A stretch of 5,838 nt of DNA from NCBI GenBank assembly GCA_003563585.1, contig PWUQ01000030.1:1-5838 (forward strand). The letters run 5' to 3'. The notes below the pieces were generated by a model, which made no database searches, had not been told where the DNA came from, and saw only the letters and a program-made list of their open reading frames with translations. Below, piece after piece: positions 4,902 to 5,838 of this stretch. Origin of the DNA: Candidatus Parvarchaeota archaeon. GTDB taxonomy: Archaea > Nanobdellota > Nanobdellia > CSSed11-243R1. Every line of letters begins with the position of its first letter. The first letter of the stretch is position 1. Position numbers and translations under genes: made by a program.

Positions 4902-5553
4902 TTAAAATATCTTTTATTAACTCAACTAAATTTTTGTTTTTCAATATTTGGTTGAATCTCGGATTTGCTCCAGAACTGTGTTGTATTGGTATAATAGGGA
5001 TATTGTAATATCTATGGTACCTCTTGTTTTTAACAATACACTTTATTTCTCCCGTTAGTGTTCTTTCAACTTTAACATCCAAAAAATATTTGTAAAAGAT
5101 AGTATAGGCTGTGTTACCCATTAAAAGAATGAGCCTTGGTTTTAAAAAATCTATTTCTTTTTGTAAAATTTGGCTTTTAACTGATTCCTCAATTTCTTTT
5201 TTACTTGGCCTTCTTATTAATTTTTTGCCTTTTTTAATAACATGTCCAGGAAAGTTGTGAACTATTTCGGTGTGATAAACGCAGTTTCTTCTATTAGGAT
5301 ATACGGTGTAATTAAAAAAATTTAAGAATTTTTCTAAATTATTTCCTGTATTACCTATTTTTCCATTTTTGAAAAAATAATTTACTCCAGAAATTCTTAC
5401 TTGTTCTGGTGCCATAGCCTCAGCAATAATCATAACCTTAGAATTAATATTTGTTTTTGAGATATCTCTGGGTACTTTTAGAGAATCTTTGCCACAAACA
5501 TTTAGTCTGTAAATTTCATTGAAAATTTTTTCAAATTTTTCTCTTCTATTCAT
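4888..5553 (-). CDS. Uracil-DNA glycosylase superfamily protein (family 4-like, without Fe-S cysteines)
   Basis: The 221-residue protein follows the order of motifs of the uracil-DNA glycosylase superfamily, whose members remove uracil or other damaged bases from DNA. MIIAEAMAPEQ at 41-51 sits where motif A (GEAPG and similar) lies, GNTGNNLEKFL at 67-77 matches the following G-x-x-G-x-x-L helix start, TEIVHNFPG at 95-103 matches the TNxVxCxPPG strand and loop, RPSKKEIEE at 115-123 matches the PTxEEI helix, LKPRLILLMGNTAY at 137-150 matches the P-x-x-I-x-x-L-G-x-x-A strand, and PIQHSSGANPR at 189-199 carries the His of the DNA-intercalating motif (HPSxxxR). The four cysteines of family 4 Fe-S enzymes are missing: only Cys20, Cys91 and Cys172 exist, not in the expected pattern. 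The ATG at 5553 lies nine bases after the upstream small gene, with no own promoter or ribosome binding site seen. Superfamily likely; activity and substrate uncertain. Confidence 0.75.
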   Translation of the reverse strand: MNRREKFEKIFNEIYRLNVCGKDSLKVPRDISKTNINSKVMIIAEAMAPEQVRISGVNYFFKNGKIGNTGNNLEKFLNFFNYTVYPNRRNCVYHTEIVHNFPGHVIKKGKKLIRRPSKKEIEESVKSQILQKEIDFLKPRLILLMGNTAYTIFYKYFLDVKVERTLTGEIKCIVKNKRYHRYYNIPIIPIQHSSGANPRFNQILKNKNLVELIKDILNKKA

Positions 5554-5562
5554 ATTGTAATT

Positions 5563-5826
5563 TTAATAAGCTTTAGGTGGAATCCTTTTTTCTCCTAGGT
5601 GTTTCCAAGTTGTTTTTTTTAGTTCTTGAAAAATTCTATCAACTTCCTCCTCTATTGTTTGAGTATTTACTCCTTTGTTTTTTAAATTTTCCAGAACTTC
5701 CTTAACAGATCGCATGTAGTTATTTTTGTTTTTTTGATTTATCTTTTTCCATTGAATATTTTTAAGATGAGGCAAAATATTTCTATCGTAGCCAATTATT
5801 TTTTTTGTAAGCATCATTGCAACCAT
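5563..5826 (-). CDS. Unrecognised small protein (87 residues), N terminus perhaps beyond the window
   Basis: I do not recognise this protein. From the ATG at 5826 it has 87 residues: a short apolar start (MVAMML), then a charged, mainly helical sequence with a Lys/Asn-rich stretch at 27-36, a predicted amphipathic helix at about 40-70 (VKEVLENLKN, IEEEVDRIFQEL) and a C-terminal tail KHLGEKRIPPKAY. No metal-binding cysteines, signal peptide or known nucleotide-binding motif are seen. The frame remains open for the four codons between the ATG and the window edge (reading I-S-Y-P), so it may be the C-terminal part of a longer protein. It stands nine bases upstream of the UDG-like gene on the same strand, so the two are probably transcribed together and may act in the same process. 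The coding nature is likely, given the full-length open frame and tight spacing. Confidence 0.6.
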   Translation of the reverse strand: MVAMMLTKKIIGYDRNILPHLKNIQWKKINQKNKNNYMRSVKEVLENLKNKGVNTQTIEEEVDRIFQELKKTTWKHLGEKRIPPKAY

Positions 5827-5838
5827 AGGGTAACTAAT

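Noticed and set aside
1..5838. CRISPR array, tRNA, rRNA, insertion sequence or attachment site
   Set aside because: No regularly spaced repeats, no tRNA-like cloverleaf with CCA end, no transposase-like protein and no long inverted repeat pair was found on either strand.

Overview
The window is very AT-rich DNA (by eye roughly 30% GC) with tightly packed genes on both strands, short intergenic gaps, no recognisable mobile element, no RNA gene and almost no Shine-Dalgarno sequences. TGA ends at least two genes (at 3824 and 4888), so the standard bacterial code applies. The half-size ABC exporter, whose ATP-binding domain carries an 'IKGG-IRPSNGQKQK' type signature, and the general gene style suggest a small-genome uncultured bacterium such as a Candidate Phyla Radiation (Patescibacteria) member. 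That assignment is an inference from sequence style, not proven here.

Layout. Minus strand, left part: the first 12 codons of a gene running off the left edge (1-38), a complete ABC transporter half-molecule (65-1882) and a GNAT-family N-acetyltransferase (1947-2501). Each has its own recognisable -10 element directly upstream. Plus strand, middle: a second, divergent GNAT acetyltransferase (2673-3098), followed after 17 bases by a cytoplasmic SGNH/GDSL hydrolase (3116-3826). After a clear promoter comes an aldose 1-epimerase family gene (3910-4708), whose reading frame is broken by one extra base in a G run at 4085-4089. Minus strand, right part: a uracil-DNA glycosylase superfamily protein (4888-5553), preceded 9 bases upstream by an unrecognised 87-residue reading frame (5563-5826) that stays open to the right edge.

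How it fits together. The plus-strand block combines an acetyltransferase, a possible O-acetyl/acyl esterase and a sugar mutarotase, which could jointly act on small sugar or acyl metabolites, but nothing in the sequence fixes substrates. The ABC half-transporter probably forms a homodimeric exporter. The UDG-like protein and its small partner look like one transcription unit of DNA repair character plus an unknown.

The most notable signals are three. (1) The epimerase frameshift can be repaired exactly by removing one G. (2) The extended -10 element TGATATAA(T/C) recurs and sits only 5-6 bases upstream of two start codons, as expected for leaderless mRNAs. (3) The UDG-like protein lacks the cysteine arrangement that holds the Fe-S cluster in family 4 enzymes. 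I see no convincing undescribed multi-gene system in this window.
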